The notes under the pieces: model-generated
Database searches by the model: none
What the model saw: the letters and a program-made list of their open reading frames with translations, nothing else
Told to the model about the DNA's origin: nothing
In this document: piece by piece, positions 63,233-64,000 of the stretch
How positions within the stretch are numbered: the first letter of the stretch is position 1
Layout: each line of letters opens with the position of its first letter
DNA from: Sphingobacteriia bacterium
GTDB taxonomy: Bacteria; Bacteroidota; Bacteroidia; Chitinophagales; Chitinophagaceae
Direction: 5' to 3'
Assembly (NCBI GenBank): GCA_004294135.1
Contig: RDZY01000009.1
Span: 78,693-142,692 of the forward strand
Length of the DNA stretch: 64,000 nucleotides
Translations under genes and position numbers: made by a program

Positions 63233-63258
63233 CGTCGGGGCGTCATGCGTTGGGGCGT
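63233..63258. repeat. CGTCGGGGCG repeat copy D
   Basis: CGTCGGGGCG at 63233-63242, followed by TCATGCGTTGGGGCG, a second partial unit. It ends 4 nt before the stop codon of the ATPase pseudogene and separates it from the VapBC pair. The remaining ~130 nt up to vapB show nothing clear. Confidence 0.6.
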
Positions 63259-63261
63259 TCA

Positions 63262-63918
63262 TCACTTTAGAATCTCTCCAGCCCAAAGTTTTTCTAAAAA
63301 TATTTTCCAAGGCAGCACCAAAACATTACCCATTAAGCGTTCGAGTGGGTCATTGCTCACCACTATCAATTTTTTTGTGTTATATTCTTCTGAAAAATGG
63401 TGCAGTCCTTTTAAATGACGGGTTTGAACATTATCCGTACTTTTTACTTCAATAGCCACTTCATGATCACCTAAAATAAAGTCGACTTCAATTTGAGAAG
63501 TAGTTCGCCAGTAAGCAATGGGATAATTGAGGTTACTGTATTTGCTATGTGCATACAATTCTTGGTAAATAAAATGTTCGAAGCTGTTTCCGAATGCTTC
63601 GCTGCCCATTTCTATTTTGCCTCTTTTTAATAAGTAGTTGGCAATGCCAATATCAAAATAATAAAACTTAGGCGCCAGGATCACCCTTCTTTTAGGTTTT
63701 TTTTGAAAGGAAGGAAGGAAGCGACCAATTAAAGTATCTTCCAAAATTTGAAAATATTCTTTAACAGTAGGTGCGCTCACGCCACATTCGGCTGCAATAT
63801 TGGTATGGTTAACCATTTCACCATTGGAGAAGGCAGCGGATTCTAAAAATTGGGAAAAGGCATTTGTAGGCTCCCCATTTTCAGTACGATTTAAAGGTAG
63901 CGCTTTTTCTTTTATTAA
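63262..63918 (-). pseudogene. Truncated DUF4143 ATPase (C-terminal part only)
   Basis: Continuous frame from 63918 with no start codon at the proper place; the AAA (P-loop) portion is missing. What remains reads LIKEKALPLNRTENGEPTN, then FSQFLESAAFSNG, IAAECGVSAPTVKEYFQILED, FYYFDIGIANYLLKRG, FGNSFEHFIYQEL and the nuclease-like QIEVDFILGDHEVAIEVKS. This is the DUF4143 second half of an ATPase of ~380-400 residues. The frame stops at a TGA directly beside a palindromic repeat at 63924-63976, suggesting insertion or rearrangement there. An internal ATG at 63816 could give a 184-residue product. Confidence 0.78.
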
Positions 63919-63923
63919 TCATT

Positions 63924-63976
63924 CAATTGGTCGCAGTGAAGCGAAGGCGTAGCCGAAGCGCAACGGAGACCAATTG
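63924..63976. mobile_element. 53-bp palindromic intergenic element (MITE/REP-like)
   Basis: Arms CAATTGGTC (63924-63932) and GACCAATTG (63968-63976) flank a 35-nt GC-rich core containing GGCGTAGCC and GCGAAG-type repeats. Composition is very different from the surrounding AT-rich sequence. It interrupts the reading frame of the ATPase gene. No open reading frame inside. The last 24 nt of the window show nothing recognisable. Confidence 0.62.
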
Positions 63977-64000
63977 GAGAACTATTTTTTTCTCTATACA

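Noticed and set aside
63226..63262. Integron attC site (GTTGGGG beside the CGTCGGGG repeat)
   Set aside because: The GTTRRRY/RYYYAAC core pairs of an attC site are not both present and there is no integrase; treated as an ordinary repeat.

Overview
The window is chromosomal DNA from a member of the Bacteroidota, most likely a Chitinophagaceae-type organism (genus not determinable). The evidence is low GC, the gene order of the division/cell-wall cluster, a long MraY, atpD-atpC standing apart from the other ATP synthase genes, many lipoproteins, and several promoters of the Bacteroidota type (-7 element TAnnTTTG). I see no rRNA, tRNA, CRISPR array, transposase or integrase. No gap between genes exceeds about 220 bases.

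Layout. (1) 1-7.6 kb, minus strand: dcw cluster mraZ-rsmH-ftsL-ftsI-murE-mraY-murD (murD runs off the left edge), headed by a regulatory region with four phased MraZ-type boxes and two perfect DnaA boxes. queA diverges from it. (2) 9-26.7 kb, minus strand: two tripartite efflux systems. The first is a heavy-metal RND pump (MFP, RND, TolC) that leads into a chromate transporter and an exported Fe/Mn superoxide dismutase, and is preceded by two His-rich small proteins. The second is an HAE1-type RND pump whose operon also holds a CorC/HlyC-type CBS membrane protein and a NodT-like outer-membrane lipoprotein. A histidine kinase without a response regulator lies upstream. (3) 26.8-35.5 kb: housekeeping genes (yqgE, atpDC, AI-2E-type permease, glpFK, an EnvC-like protein, a DUF4292 lipoprotein, dut). 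(4) 35.5-60 kb: surface polysaccharide synthesis. On the plus strand are a methyltransferase, the initiating polyprenyl-phosphate glycosylphosphotransferase, a Wzi protein and two tailoring-type enzymes, then a HigBA module. On the minus strand is one compact operon of about 14 genes: two Wzi, Wza, Wzz, two glycosyltransferases, Wzy, Wzx, FkbM methyltransferase, WecG/TagA transferase, GDP-mannose 3,5-epimerase, HAD-UbiA fusion, DprE1-DprE2 fusion and a GT-C membrane transferase. (5) 60-64 kb: a defence/toxin-antitoxin patch (AbiEi-AbiEii, a lone AbiEi-like protein, VapBC, a broken DUF4143 ATPase), with a short GC-rich repeat in every gap between modules.

The most interesting system is in the capsule operon. 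Two consecutive genes appear to encode the whole mycobacterial-style route from PRPP to polyprenyl-phosphate-D-arabinofuranose, compressed into two multidomain proteins: HAD phosphatase + UbiA phosphoribosyltransferase, and DprE1 oxidase + DprE2 reductase. They overlap by 4 nt and are followed by a GT-C transferase that could use the product. With GDP-mannose 3,5-epimerase directly upstream, this predicts a surface glycan containing arabinofuranose and an L-galactose- or L-gulose-type sugar.
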